The notes under the pieces are model-generated. The model was not told the DNA's origin. It made no database searches and saw only the letters and a list, made by a program, of their open reading frames with translations. A program made the translations under genes and the position numbers. This document shows, piece after piece, positions 10,931 to 24,474 of a DNA stretch of 64,000 bases. The first letter of the stretch is position 1; the number at the start of each line of letters is the position of its first letter. This DNA comes from Amphiura filiformis (lineage: Eukaryota; Echinodermata; Ophiuroidea; Amphilepidida; Amphiuridae), in assembly GCF_039555335.1 (NCBI RefSeq), contig NC_092637.1, positions 6,530,038 through 6,594,037 of the forward strand, read 5' to 3'.

Positions 10931-11505
10931 TCAGTGAAAATTGGCCAAAGGGCTTAAGCCCACTGCTATTCTGGCCAAGATGCCCTTCAAAAGTATGATT
11001 TACACACATATACGGGTAATCTTATTGAGGTGATCATTAGGACTTGATTAGTAACAGCGTTGTAGCTAGGATATTTTTAGTGCTGGGTGGCATTTGATGA
11101 AAATTTTGCATATTTGGCCAAAATTGAAAATTGGCCAAAGGGCTTTCGCCTACTGCTATTCTGGCCAAGATGCCCTTCAAAAGTATGATTTACATACATG
11201 TACGGGTAATCTTATTGAGGTGATCATTAGCACTTGGTTAGAAACAGGGTTGTAGCTAGGATATTTTTGGTGCTGGGTGGCATTTGATGAAAACTTTGCA
11301 TATTTGGCCAAAATTGAAAATTGGCCAAAGGGCTTTCGCCCACTGCTATTCTGGCCAAGATGCCCTTCAAAAGTATGATTTACATACATGTACAGGTAAT
11401 CTTATTGAGGTGATCATTAGCACTTGGTTAGAAACAGGGTTGTAGCTAGGATATTTTTGGTGCTGGGTGGCATTTGATGAAAACTTTGCATATTTGGCAA
11501 TTTTT
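10931..11505. repeat. 190-bp tandem repeat, three copies
   Basis: ATTGGCCAAAGGGCTT recurs at 10941, 11131 and 11320, giving a 189-190 bp period. Copies 2 and 3 are nearly identical and copy 1 is a little more diverged. Each unit includes GTGATCATTAGNACTTG and GGCATTTGATGAAAA. Confidence 0.9.
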
Positions 11506-12091
11506 TGCCAAAATGGACCAAATTCTTGACTAATTCACTCAAATGGTGCAATTTTGGCCTCTTGAGTGGTGGACTCCAGTGCTAAAATTGCAGCTGAGTG
11601 GTGGGCTCCAAAACTGAGTGTAGCCCACTGTAGCTACAACCCTGGTTAGTAATTTCCTTCAAATTTGATGACTCTTTAATAAACAACTTGAATTTCTACG
11701 TTTTTAAACATGAATTAATTCATACACAAATGGCAACCCACCACTTTGATAGTTGGCTTCCTCAAGTACATATCTTTATGCTGCACTGGTGGATGATATT
11801 GCAATATTAAATAACAAACACATTCTTACATTTTAACATTGAATACAGCAAACACCTTTTGTCTGCACGATAGCCAACATTTCATTAGTATGTTCAGCAA
11901 TGTTTGTTCTTAAGTTTAAAATTCAATACCCTAAGATTTTTCAAAAACATTTTTACCCAGGTTGGGAATACATGGTTTACTGATGTCGACGTAATATGCA
12001 TATGTGTATGATGTTATGTGTAGCTGTTATTGAAGACATCCTTCTCATCCAATATCTAATTTTGCCTTAAACATTGGGATATGGAGGTGCA

Positions 12092-12330
12092 CTAACCACT
12101 TCTTCCTCGTGGATCTGATGTCTCTGATATCTGGGTCCAACTTAGTAGCTCTTTTTTGAACTTTTTTCCAGAGTGGCGATCTTTCTTTAATCCAGGACTC
12201 CAAGCTTGAACACAGTATGTCAGGTGTGGTGTGATGTAAGCTCTGTTGGTGACGCCATCTCTGTTAATGAATTTGAATGTATGTTTAACCCGCAGATAAT
12301 TCATGGCCTTATATAGGCAACAGGGCACTA
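12092..12330 (-). mobile_element. LINE RT C-terminal fragment
   Basis: The minus-strand reading contains a stretch of the type YxTPHLTYCVQAWSPGLKKD. This is the post-RT 'LEYC.QAWSP..KKD' motif of CR1/L2/Jockey-like LINEs. It is separate from, and downstream of, the next LINE fragment. Only the tail end is present. Confidence 0.65.
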
Positions 12331-12397
12331 TTATTAGTAATCATTATGGGCTAATCAATGATTCACAGCAGCTTAGGAGAGTGACAAGAACCCTCTA

Positions 12398-13215
12398 CTA
12401 ATCATCATCCTGAAAGATGTTGATGTACACGGATTGAGCTCCATAATCAGTGATCTCTCCAACTACACTGTCTGGGAGTCCATTCCAAACATGGACTGCA
12501 AAATGGACGAAAGTTCTGCCGGTTCTTGAGACTGGCTCAGTCAGTGCATGACTTGGCATTGAGAGACTGGTGCGTGTGGCTCGTCTGATCACATAATGCT
12601 TGGGCAGCAATGCTTTCAAGTCTGGTGGGCACAAGCTGGTGTGCATCTTGTAGAGCACAGATGCAGCAGCCACCTGTTGTCTGTGATGTAAAGAGGGGAT
12701 GTTAAGATCCATTCTTGCCTGCTGCTCGACAACACCAATAATCCTCAATGCTTTGCTCTGTATGAAGTCAAGGAGCTTCAGGGTGGTGGTTGAGGCACTC
12801 ATCTAGCATAGTGAGGCATACTCCATAACACTACGGACCTGGCCTTTGTAAACTGTGGCTCTCCCTTTTACATCAAACTTGTTTGCTACCCTCCTTAGTG
12901 CCTTCTGGGTTGCTTTGGTACATTGTACACTCGACTTGCAGTCCCTAGTCAGATAAACACCCAGGACTTTCTCTTCCTGTATGGCTTCCAAGTGTAAAAC
13001 CATGCATTATGTAATTAACTTCTGGGTTGGCGTTTCCAAAATGCATAGTTTTGCATTTCCCTGTGTTGAATCTAAGGAGCCATTTTGTAGGCCATTTCTG
13101 CAGCTTCACTTTGTAGTTTTGTAACTAATCTGCTGAATGTTTGGCAAGATTGGGAAATTGAGGAGCTCGGATTGGGCTGTAGTGACATGTAACATGACGT
13201 CTGTGTCACATATGA
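12398..13215 (-). mobile_element. Truncated LINE: RT thumb and C-terminus
   Basis: Three consecutive minus-strand reading segments follow the normal order of a non-LTR RT C-terminal half. The first (near 13210-13020) has LQSEAAEMAYKMAP. The second (13003-12803) has the VLGVYLTRDCKSSVQC motif and ends VRSVMEYASL. The third (12802-12398) has FIQSKALRIIGV, LHHRQQVAAASVLYKMH and HVWNGLPDSVV. The 5' part, with the endonuclease and catalytic RT motifs, is missing. The frame breaks show it is dead. The clade is likely CR1/L2/Jockey-like. Confidence 0.8.
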
Positions 13216-13236
13216 TGTCTGCTCTTTGACCACATC

Positions 13237-16200
13237 TTTATCTATGTGGTCTGCTAATTGTTCGTTCACTGGGTCTCATGGAAGAACAGAGGAAAAATTA
13301 CTTAATTATTCACTGAATGAGTCTTTGTTGAAGTTGAGCAAACGGTATTGTTATGGATTGCAACAACCCAAGGGCAAAAAATTTCATTAATGTCAGTTGC
13401 TTTAAATTTTAAATTCAATACCTAAAAGATAATTCAAAATAAGCAATTTTTAACCAGCTTGGGAATACATGGTTATTGTTAGTGATATATGCCACAGCTG
13501 TTATTGAAGAAACACTGAAAAGGGAAACTCCAAGGCATCTCATTTCAAAAACATCCAGTCTGCGATAACTGTTCTTGTTTGGAGGTGAAGCACTTTATAT
13601 ACTCAGATCATATTAATAAGTATTCATTGTATACAATTTACTTTGAAAATTTAAAAACCTTATCAATTTAGAGGGGCATGGTTTCATTTCTTCATGCTTT
13701 GAGTTGTATTTATAGCTCTGTATAAAAGTTATTAACTTGAAGTACTTATACTCAGAACATGTTAAATAACAATAATAAGCATTCATTGAAAGAGGCGTGA
13801 TCCCGGGCGTGGTCCGATTGTTTATACTTTCAGTTGAATTGCTCCAGCGGTTTTAATATGAAAAGCAAAAAATTGAAAATGCACTACCTTCCTGTTGTGG
13901 TTACCGCAATTGCCACATTTTTGTTCAAGGTATCTAAACGAAACACATGTCAAGTTTTTTCACAAAGTTTTGAGGGGTTACTAAGTGCAGGGATATTGAC
14001 ATTTCCTGCCCAAGTTGGGAGATGAATTCACTAGCATGTAGCCTCTGGCATGTAGCAGTAAATGGCCAAACCTTTTATGTTTATTTATTTCCCAAATATA
14101 ATTAAAACACATAGGCCCCAATGTTGCTTAAAAAATTAACAGACCCAGGTAGAATCACAGTCGATCGAGATCGGTCAGGTCAAGATATTGCTACTGGTAC
14201 GACGTAACCCAGTACTACCTGTCACGCAAGGGGAGTGGGGGTATATTTATGTGCTGCACCCCACACCACCATGGTTAGATGCACATACCTCTGGGTCATT
14301 GCAGAAACATCCACATAGCGATCTCTGGCAGATCATTTTTTATCTGCACAATTCTGCAACCCAGTGCAACTGGACTTTGGTGTATCTTGTACATAACGCA
14401 AGAAGAAGAAGCAGACAGCAAGAAAGACATTAAAAAAGTAACAAAGAAACAAAACACATGGATTCTTTCAGCATTTAAATATATTTTTATTTATTTGTTA
14501 TTTAATTACTTGTTATTCAACTTTTAAAGTATAGATTGATTGAAATCAAAATATATGTTATTTTAAATCATGTTTCAAATATATAATTCAAGATTTCAAA
14601 TTTATGGGCTCAATTCTTTCGGGTTATGTTTAAATAAATTGAGCTTCTAGGGCAAGCTTTGTGGAATGATACAAAGTTTTGAGGGGTTACTTACTAAGTG
14701 CAGGGATATTGACATTTCCTGCCCTAGTTGGGAGATGAATTCACTAGCATGTAGCCTTTGGCATGTAGCAGTAAATGGCCATACCTTTATTATGTTTATT
14801 TATTTCCCAAATACAATTAAAACACATAGGCCCCAATGTTGCTCAAAATAATTAACAGACCCAGGTAGAATCACAGGAGATCGGTCAGGTCAAGAAATTG
14901 CTACTGGTACGACGTAACCCAGTACTACCTGTCACGCAAGGGGAGTGGAGGTATATTTAAGTGCTGCACCCCACCCCACCATGGTTAGATGCACATACCT
15001 CAGGGTCATTGCAGAAATGTCCACGTAGCGATCCCTGGCAGATATTTTTTATCTGTACAATTCTGCAACCCAGTGCAACTGCACTTTGGTGTATCTTGTA
15101 CATAACGCAAGAAGAAGAAGCAGATAGTCAGAAAGACGTTTAAAAAGTAATAAAGAAACAAAAACATTGATTCTTTCAGCATTTAAATATATTTTTTATA
15201 TTTATTTGTTATTTAATTACTTGTTATTCAACTTTTAAAGTGTAGATTGATTGAAATCAAAATATATGTTATTTTAAATCATGTTTCAAATATATAATTC
15301 AAGATTTCAAATTTATGGGCTTAATTCTTTATCTATGTGGTCTGCTAATTGTTCGTTCACTGGGTCTCATGGAAGAACAGAGGAAAAATTACTTAATTAT
15401 TCACTGAATGAGTCTTTGTTGAAGTTGAGCAAAGGGTATTGTTATGGATTGCAACAACCCAAGGCCAAAAAAATTCATTAATGTTCAGCAATGTTTGCTT
15501 TAAATTTTAAATTCAATACCTAAAAGATAATTCAAAATAAGCAATTTTTAACCAGCTTGGGAATACATGGTTATTGTTAATGATATATGCCACAGCTGTT
15601 ATTGAAGAAACCCTGAAAAGGGAAACTCCAAGGCATCTCATTTCAAAAACATCCAGTCTGTGATAACTGTTCTTGTTTGGAGGTGAAGCACTTATATACT
15701 CAGATCATATTAATAAGTATTCATTGTATACAATTTACTTTGAACATTTAAAAACCATATCAATTTAGATGGGCATGGTTTGATTTCTTCATGCTTTGAG
15801 TTGTATTTATAGCTCTGTATAAAAGTTATTAACTTGAAGTACTTATACTCAGAACATATTAAATAACAATAATAAGCATTCATTGAAAGAGGCGTGATCC
15901 CGGGCATGGTCCGATTGTTTATACTTTCAGTTGAATTGCTCCAGCGGTTTTAATATGAAAAGCAAAATATTGAAAATGCACTACCTTCCTGTTGTGGTTA
16001 CCGCAATTGCCACATTTTTGTTCAAGGTATCTAAACGAAACACATGTCAAGTTTTTCCACAAAGTTTTGAGGGGTTACTAAGTGCAGGGATATTGACATT
16101 TCCTGCCCTAGTTGGGAGATGAATTCACTAGCATGTAGCCTTTGGCATGTAGCAGTAAATGGCCATACCTTTATTATGTTTATTTATTTCCCAAATACAA

Positions 16201-17900
16201 TTAAAACACATAGGCCCCAATGTTGCTTAAAATAATTAACAGACCCAGGTAGAATCACAGGAGATCGGTCAGGTCAAGAAATTGCTACTGGTACGACGTA
16301 ACCCAGTACTACCTGTCACGCAAGGGGAGTGGAGGTATATTTAAGTGCTGCACCCCACCCCACCATGGTTAGATGCACATACCTCAGGGGTCATTGCAGA
16401 AATGTCCACGTAGCGCGGCCTCCCACATGTTTTTATCTGTACAATTCTGCAACCCAGTGCAACTGCACTTTGGTGTATCTTGTACATAACGCAAGAAGAA
16501 GAAGCAGATAGTCAGAAAGACGTTTAAAAAGTAACAAAGAAACAAAAACATGGATTCTTTCAGCATTTAAATATATTTTTTATATTTATTTGTTATTTAA
16601 TTACTTGTTATTCAACTTTTAAAGTGTAGATTGATTGAAATCAAAATATATGTTATTTTAAATCATGTTTCAAATATATAATTCAAGATTTCAAATTTAT
16701 GGGCTTAATTCTTTATCTATGTGGTCCGCTAATTGTTCGTTCACTGGGTCTCATGGAAGAACAGAGGAAAAATTACTTAATTATTCACTGAATGAGTCTT
16801 TGTTGAAGTTGAGCAAAGGGTATTGTTATGGATTGCAACAACCCAAGGCCAAAAATTTCATTAATGTTCAGCAATGTTTGCTTTAAATTTTAAATTCAAT
16901 ACCTAAAAGATAATTCAAAATAAGCAATTTTTAACCAGCTTGGGAATACATGGTTATTGTTAATGATATATGTCACAGCTGTTATTGAAGAAACCCTGAA
17001 AAAGGGAAACTCCAAGGCATCTCATTTCAAAAACATCCAGTCTGTGATAACTGTTCTTGTTTGGAGGTGAAGCACTTATATACTCAGATCATATTAATTT
17101 GTTTATGCTTTCAGTTGAATTGCTCCAGCGGTTTTAATATGAAAAGCAAAAAATTGAAAATGCACTACCTTTCTGTTGTGGTTACTGCAATTGCCACATT
17201 TTTGTTCAAGGTATCTAAACAAAACACATGTCAAGTTTTTTCACAAAGTTTTGAGGGGTTACTAAGTGCAGGGATATTGACATTTCCTGCCCGAGTTGGG
17301 AGATGAATTCACTAGCATGTAGCCTCTGGCATGTAGCAGTAAATGGCCAAACCTTTATTATGTTTATTTATTTCCCAAATATAATTAAAACACATAGGCC
17401 CCAATGTTGCTCAAAATAATTAACAGACCCAGGTAGAATCACAGTCGATCGAGATTGGTCAGGTCAAGAAATTGCTACTGGTACAACGTAACCCAGTACT
17501 ACCTGTCACGCACGGGGAGTGGGGGTATATTTATGTGCTGCACCCCACACCACCATGGTTAGATGCATATACCTCTGGGTCATTGCAGAAACGTCCACAT
17601 AGCGATCTCTGGCAGATCATTTTTTATCTGTACAATTCTGCAACCCAGTGCAACTGCACTTTGGTGTATCTTGTACATAATGCAAGAAGAAGGAGCAGAC
17701 AGTCAGAAAGACATTTAAAAAGTCACATGGATTCTTTCAGCATTTAAATATATTTTTATTTATTTGTTATTTAATTACTTGTTATTCAACTTTTAAAGTG
17801 TAGATTGATTGAAATCAATATATATATTATTTTAAATCATGTTTCAAATATATAATTTAAGATTTCAAATTTATGGGCTTAATTCTTTTGGTTTGTGTAA
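13237..17900. repeat. Tandem array of a ~1.4-kb composite unit
   Basis: The unit has two parts, X (about 590 bp) and Y (about 780 bp). X starts TTATCTATGTGGTCYGCTAA at about 13237, 15330 and 16712. Y carries TTGCTCCAGCGGTTTTAAT at about 13838, 15935 and 17120, with a fourth, truncated Y starting near 14672. The order is X-Y-Y'-X-Y-X'-Y. Identity between copies is high. The recurring 63-residue ORF in each Y is a by-product of copying and has no known homologue that I can name. The left end of each X matches the end of the adjoining LINE fragment. Confidence 0.85.
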
Positions 17901-17984
17901 ATGAATGAATTAGGCTTCTAGGGCAAGCTTTATGGAATGATGCAAAATGCCTTTGTGCAAATTTGTTTTTAATGTATAGCAGCA

Positions 17985-18325
17985 GAACATGTATATTAAC
18001 AGCACAGGTTGAATAGTATAATGGTAAACTATTTTTGGTAAGTGAATGATTAAGGTAGGAGAAGCTTTTCCAAACCACCATATTTCCTAATTTGCATATG
18101 CAAATTTGGCGTTGCTGAATGATACACACAGGAGCAGCATATTCTTCTCTAAAATGTTTTTGGCAACCTCTGTGAGTTCAGTAATCTGGGATATTAAATT
18201 TGCCACTTAATGTAAAGCTAAGATTGTAAACTAACAACTATCGGTATCCATTTGAAACAAAATCATGGGCCTTGTCTCTTTATGCCAGTTTTTCCAGCAC
18301 AAAGTTGTGGAATTATGCAACTTGA
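17985..18325 (+). repeat. Dispersed repeat, inverted partner of 1190-1515
   Basis: Matches the reverse complement of 1190-1515 over about 320 bp. It starts within the right edge of the macrosatellite-like array. Confidence 0.7.
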
Positions 18326-18344
18326 ATTGCAAATTAGAACTTCT

Positions 18345-18486
18345 TTCCTTGAGTTGCTGAATTTTCAATGCAGTAGTTGTTGTCCTTGCCCCTATCATAT
18401 ACATATCTTACTTGTCACCAATGCGCTATAATTTTTGAGAAAAATGCAAAAATAGGCACAAAATCGGCCAGGGGTGTAGTATCCCC
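18345..18486. mobile_element. Half of a TTAA MITE (family of 56177-56527)
   Basis: GTAGTTGTTGTCCTTGCCCC, ACTTGTCACCAATGCGCTAT and GGCCAGGGGTGTAGTATCCCC match the right arm of the complete MITE at 56177-56527. It ends exactly at TTAA (18487-18490), the target site seen in the complete copy. The left arm is absent. Confidence 0.8.
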
Positions 18487-18876
18487 TTAATCGTAAAATT
18501 GGTAATTAAATAATGCCGACTGGAGTAAATTTTAGTTACTTATTCACATGCATAATTTTTCCAATTTTACCAATCAAAAATATGCATATAGGGTGTATAT
18601 CTGACAATGAACACCATTTCCTCAGAAAAAAATAAATATCAGAAAATATAAACTCTCAGCTACAATTAGACCAAAATCCAATAAATAAATGAAAGAAAAA
18701 GTTTATAGTAGCTAGTGTGTTGGCCCTATACGATTAACACAATTTCTTCAGAATTGATTCAGAGTATTTTTCTGCATCTGGAATTCAATCATATTATTGT
18801 GGTCAATCTTGTGTATAAGTTAGGTGCTATTAGAATGGACTCATTGGAACGTTCCTAACTCTACCCTGGTCTGCCA

Positions 18877-18921
18877 GGGTCAAGTGAATGGTTTATGATT
18901 AAAGAACCATTCAGTGATCCC
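18877..18921. repeat. Short hairpin
   Basis: GGGTCAAGTGAATGGTT pairs with AACCATTCAGTGATCCC around an 11-nt loop. It has no obvious role. Confidence 0.5.
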
Positions 18922-18929
18922 AGCTGCGC

Positions 18930-21130
18930 AAGTATAAAAAAAATTCAAAGTTCAAAAGTTGCTTAAAAGTGAAAGATAAGTCATTCAAATTGTCATTTGG
19001 TATTTTTGAAATGAAAAATTTGGCAAAAAATGAAGAGACGGCAGTATTGACAAAGTTGAAGTCTCATTCAAATACATGTAGCTGTCAGTAGGCCTATATA
19101 AATTACAGATTACATGTAAATCAGGTTTTTATGGGTTTCATATCAAAAAAAGGTCCATATTTTGGAAAGAAAGTCCACTTTTCACAAAATTGCCCCCTTG
19201 AGAAAAAAAAAGTATGCTTTTTCAAAATCAGCACCCCCCCCCCAAACAAATTCTGCGTATGGGCCTGATCCATGTCAAGGTTTTGGCAAATATACCTATT
19301 TGGATAGCACATCCCTGTATATGTTTCCCCCAAGTGTGGGCACCCCTCTAGATCCCACCATCTTCATTGGTCATCAAGTCCGGCTGCCCGGCGTAGTGCT
19401 TGGTCATCAAGTCCGACTGTCCGGCGTAGAATTGTTATGTTTTTGGCACCTAGTCGTTTTTCTATGAAAAACATGACCCATTTGGACAGCAAAAACCAAG
19501 GAAGGGGGAGGGTCTTATTGGAAATGAGGGTATGGGGATGTACGACACATTTGGGGTACATTTTCAGCCATTTAGACTTAGGTGGATTTTCAGCCATTTT
19601 GGTTTATTGATGGCCATAATTTCATGAAAATTTGAAAGGGTGTTTTTTTCTTCAAAATTTTCTCAAAAAAGTGCAAATTTTTCTTTACACAAATTTGCAA
19701 AAATTTATAAAAAAATTGGTAGAATTTCTAGTCCTTTGGTTTACGGTTGGGTACTTTTTGAGGTATCAGCCGCTCATCCCTACCCAAACCAAAGTTGAGA
19801 CCCCCGGCAGCAACATTCCTGTCAATGTTGGTCTCAAATGTGGGACTACCCACTAGATTCCAGCATCCTGATCAGGTACCCCTACCATACCCTTACCTGG
19901 CCTTTGTCAGAAGCTCAGTTTGGCTTGGTTTGTGAGGGGCAAGTGCTTGGTGCGAGCCAAGGGCATCTGTGCACTGCAAGTGCATAAGTGTGCGCTGCAA
20001 GCATATCGGCGCAAGAGATTCCTGACTTGTGTGAGCATGGTTCCCTGTAGCTCATTTCAGCTGATGTTATTCTCCTATGCATAGCTTGGACAGGTTGGGT
20101 TAGTCTCTGAGTTTCCTGTCTGTGATACAAGACTCTTCTATACCAGTTTCAACAACATATCCTATTGTCTTGATTAATCTTACTGGCTCTTATGGAGACT
20201 TTATAAGGATCTCTCACAGATAAATTGGCAAGTTGGAACAAGATGTCAGAATATTTTGTCAGGGTGATGATGAAGGTGATATGACTCTTGGGGATGGTGT
20301 TGAGGATGGTGACTTGATTAATGATAACACAAAATCAATAATGAAACTTTAGGAACTGCATTTTATTTGCGCGACAACTATCATAGTACATGCACAATAA
20401 GGTTTCAGACATTTGAGGTTGGGCACAATACCTGAATTGAAGAAGGGCCCAATTCATTTTTTTTTTTAAACATCAGATAGAACCAGCATTTTATTGCCTG
20501 CAAACTATTCTTTATTGTGTGTGAAAGATGAACCAAAATCAACTCTCTAAATAGTCTTCCACATACACTTAATCATGGTTTTCATGGAAGAAAGGCCCAA
20601 CTCCATGGAGTTTGGCCCATCTTCCACAAATATTGGGTTAAAGAGGAATTTTGTTCATCCAAGAAATCTGCTTTTCACTACAATAAACTTTCTTGCTAAC
20701 ATATTTTCATGCTTCTACTTGTGCAATTAATGGATGATTATCAAATTTCTGTAGCTATTTATAACACATCTGCTTACGAACTCGCACCTATAATATATTA
20801 GTGGAAGAAGGGCCCAACTTCAGCTCAGTATTAAGAACTGTACATTGCCATGGAAACATATATAATTTTGAATGTATGTAATATTGTATGTTCATGTATT
20901 AAAAGTCCTTGAAGATGAAAACATTCCGTCTATAAAACTTTTACAAATATTTAAGTTTTTTCTTAATATCTCAAAAACAGTTTTGATGAAGTTGGGTCCT
21001 TCTTCCACTTAGGTATTCAATTATATTGATTTGGTTTAGGAATTCTAGTTGAAGCAAGGCTGTTAGCTGTCAATATATGTACCCAAATTTAGAAAAGTAA
21101 AAAAAATAAATACGCAAATTCAAAATTAGT
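18930..21130. other. Mostly featureless stretch
   Basis: No gene supported. A 31-bp tandem duplication (TTGGTCATCAAGTCCG..., 19369-19430) is present. 19190-19330 has C-runs similar in style to decayed MITEs. Confidence 0.4.
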
Positions 21131-21136
21131 ACATTG

Positions 21137-21703
21137 CTATGGTACGTGCATCCCTCCTATACAATATATGTTAGCGTTTGTATCGTTTGTCTGGGAAGAT
21201 GCCGTGAGTACGATGCCTCTATTGAATGTCATAGTGCCAGCGAGGGATTGGTTTACACGATGTCCTTCGTCTATGTCACCTCCGAGGGACTGTGCCACTT
21301 GGTTACCCGCTATGGTGTGGGGCGAGAACATAAACAGATGCACAGCGTGTTCTCTAACGTGCGCGGCCCTCTTGAGCCTTTGTAAGCTGGGCCAATGGCC
21401 ATGGGGTGTCTTGTCTTGAGGAACGGGGCCCTCAACATTCGTCTTGTATCCGTTAAGTGTTCCCGACTCAGTAGTCCAGCTGCAAAGAAAGCCATATATG
21501 ATGGTTATGCCAGTTTTATGAAACATGTTCTTTTGCTGATTATTGTTCTGGGTGATGCAGAATGAATCGAACCACCATGTACAATAAAACCAAATATGCA
21601 AGTTAGGGTAAGGGGTAGTCTTTTGCACATTTGGGACTGGAGTATGAGGCACAACTATTATCACCCGTGGGATATTTAAGGTAATACAGGGGTCAAAATT
21701 CAA
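21137..21703 (-). other. Unexplained long open frame, possible exon
   Basis: A 188-codon minus-strand frame without stops, in a local GC-richer island (about 21130-21480), is long for this AT-rich DNA. It has no ATG at its start (the first codon is TTG), and two other frames are also open across the GC-rich part, which weakens the case. I recognise no domain, signal peptide or repeat. It could be an internal exon, part of an unrecognised transposon, or chance. Confidence 0.25.
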
Positions 21704-22254
21704 AATTTTGTTAAATCAGGAATGTTGAGAAAGAATTTGACATCAATTTGAATGAAAATTGATTAATTTGGATTTCCTGATGTAACCTTATAAAAGAACA
21801 ACTTGCAGCTGGACTATGCACCTACCTTGAAGTGGTTTTCGGACTTACGATTGTGACTTGATCTAAACATACAAAATTTACCGTCACAAAACAAAAACCA
21901 GTTGGTACAGATGTTTTCTGTTTCAATTTATGTTAAAGCCATATTATAACAATTCCGTTTTTTGCACGATTGTAATCTTACTTTAGTCAATAAAGATACT
22001 CTGCAAAAATCAAGACTTTAGGTGCTGTAGTTTTGTCAAAATCCGAGATTTTGAATAAAACGATGGAACCGTGTTTTTATTATTACAATGGAAAAACATG
22101 CGGGATACACATAAACACACCCAGAGGATTGTATTGTATTACAACCGTGGGAGTAACATGCATGGGCGCTAGTAGTAAATTCCAATTTTTATGCTTTACC
22201 TCACTTGTTCGGCTCAAAATCTTGTTTACATCTGGTCACAATTAACTAGAGGGT

Positions 22255-22295
22255 GCGATATTTGTTTGTTTGTTTTATTTGTTTGTTTGTTTAAC
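22255..22295. repeat. (TTTG)n microsatellite
   Basis: A run of TTTG units with one TTTTA interruption. Confidence 0.85.
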
Positions 22296-22735
22296 CAGTC
22301 AGTCTGGATGAACACATGCTTTGGTCCTGATGGGACCAGGCTATTGCTCAAACCAAGCTGTCAAGCATGAAAAGAAAAGAAAGAAGGAAAAGAGCAAGGA
22401 AAATAATGTCCATTCACAACAAATCTGTACAATTTTGCTCTTGGCATTTGGGTCTAGATGTGTGTGGGGGTGGGGGTGTAGGCGTGTGTGTCTTATATCG
22501 GGTTAGAGAACTTGAATAACCTGGTATCTGGGTCTAAACTAAGATTCCAGATGACAATCTGTGAGCTAGCTTCTATGTCACTACATTGTCATATCAAACA
22601 CTCCATATTCATTAAATATGTGAAGGATATTATTAACACTGGATCCACTCAACTAGTCTTGTGAAGTCACATGATTTAAAAGTATCCATTCATTCAACTA
22701 ATTCAACCATTGTCTCATTTTTGGGATTTTTGCAG

Positions 22736-23042
22736 GTACGCTGAATATCAACAAAATACAACTGCTGGTGCTGGACTCCTTCGTGTAGCAGAAATATGAT
22801 AACAGAAATCATGAAGTGAAGCTGTATGACCCAACACATACCATAACTAGAAGTAGTAATAGAAGAGAGAATCCCTCCTGAACCTCATCAGTGGATACAG
22901 CCTTTCACTGTTGTAGAGAACCAATACGTCCATGCCTTTCTCAAGCTCTGGTAAACCAGCTACATGTACATCACTGTTGACTGTTCAAAAGATGATCAAG
23001 ATTGAAGAGGAGGTCAAGACAAATAACAAAAAGAAACTTGAG
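22736..23042 (+). other. Candidate non-coding or relic exon
   Basis: Bounded by a good acceptor (GGGATTTTTGCAG, ending 22735) and a strong donor (CTTGAG then GTAAGA, at 23043). Every frame contains stops, although short protein-like runs such as EPHQWIQPFTVVENQYVHAF occur near 22880-22945. It could be an exon of a non-coding transcript or of a dead gene. Confidence 0.3.
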
Positions 23043-23399
23043 GTAAGACATACCTAGAAAACATCGGTTTCGACATTGTTCACAAAACATCTGTTTTGTT
23101 GGGTTATATATACAAAGGGTATATAAAAAGGTATGAAAAGTGTTCTTGACACCCCCTGGCGATCCCGAAAAAAGGTAAAAGAGAAAGGAAGAGAGAAGGG
23201 GAGGAGGGGGTGTGGTACAAGGGGTTAGAGTATGAGTGTCTCTCACATCACCATGAGAGCGAGGGAATAAAAACTACAATAAGTTTGTAATTTGGGCCGC
23301 TATATTGTTGGCCTACAATAATGTTGGCCAGGCGCATTCGTGAATCCAGGGTCTGCGATGACACAATCACCCTAAGTGTTATATGCTCACGGAATTGCT

Positions 23400-23515
23400 G
23401 CCCATGCAGTGATAACCTGTGTAGCTACCGGTCCGTAATTATGTGGTTGGCATGCGAGGGGGGGGTCAAAGGTTCGAATCCCGGGGGTGCCAAGTGACTT
23501 CTTTGTTCATCTTCT
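23400..23515 (+). mobile_element. Possible tRNA-derived SINE fragment
   Basis: A perfect B box (GGTTCGAATCCC, near 23471) is closed by TTGGCA and TGCCAA. The A-box region is poor and the G-run is unusual. It may be a diverged SINE head. Confidence 0.35.
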
Positions 23516-24474
23516 CTCCTTTTTCGTATCTTCTTTAACTTATTAAAAGTGTTAGGGTTTTAAAATGCCAAATTGCCGCAAAGTGCATTTATCTTGGTAA
23601 AGCCATTCTGTCAGTAGATCTGTGAGACGTCCCATTGGAAATTCCTTTTTTTTTTCATCTCAAACTTAAACATGAATCTTAAAAATATTATAATTCCATC
23701 CTTTCTATATGTAAGCCTTAATCATTATGAGTGCTAGGGCAACTCCTCTCATGCCTGAAAAAACCTCCTTGGCTGGATCAAAATAACAGGACAAAAGTAA
23801 CCAAAGTTGTAAAACGCCTATGCATTTTCCTTTGGCACGATTTCAGCATTTAAACTTGCAATTTTTTTGCGCGTTTCATGCACATTTGTCCTGTTAATGT
23901 TCTTTTTATTAGTAGCAGATCAGTGGAGGATTTGGAAATTTTGATCACTGACTCGGTGAGTCTGGTTCATCTCCAAATTTTAACATTGAAATAGCAAACT
24001 TTTGTGCACTACGCACACACTTTTTCAAATTTTCGTGTGCTTTTTTCCTGGTAAGTGGGACAGCTTGGAAAAAACTTGGGTGACGGTGGTGGGGAGGGAT
24101 GTCTTCAATCCAATTAGCCAGGGTGGCAATTATGTTGCCATGCACAGGTGCCAGCAAAAGGTAAATCGGGCCATACCAGCAAAATTTATTTCTGAACACC
24201 CCTGATGTTACACTGTGTAACATGAAAGCAGCATTTAAGGTGGTTATGTTATCAAATGTACTTAATATGTTAATATGTTATTGGTAAATCACAATCACAC
24301 ACAGGGACCGAGCTTGCTTTAGTATTAAATACTAACTAATCTTTGCAATAGAAAAAGCAAAATTATATGATGCATTACTTCCAAATTTCCTGTAATACTT
24401 AGTTTCACTTGTCATGTCTAGTTAGATTAAAACTTATTTGAAATTACAGGTTTAATTTCCTCAGGCAGGTAATC

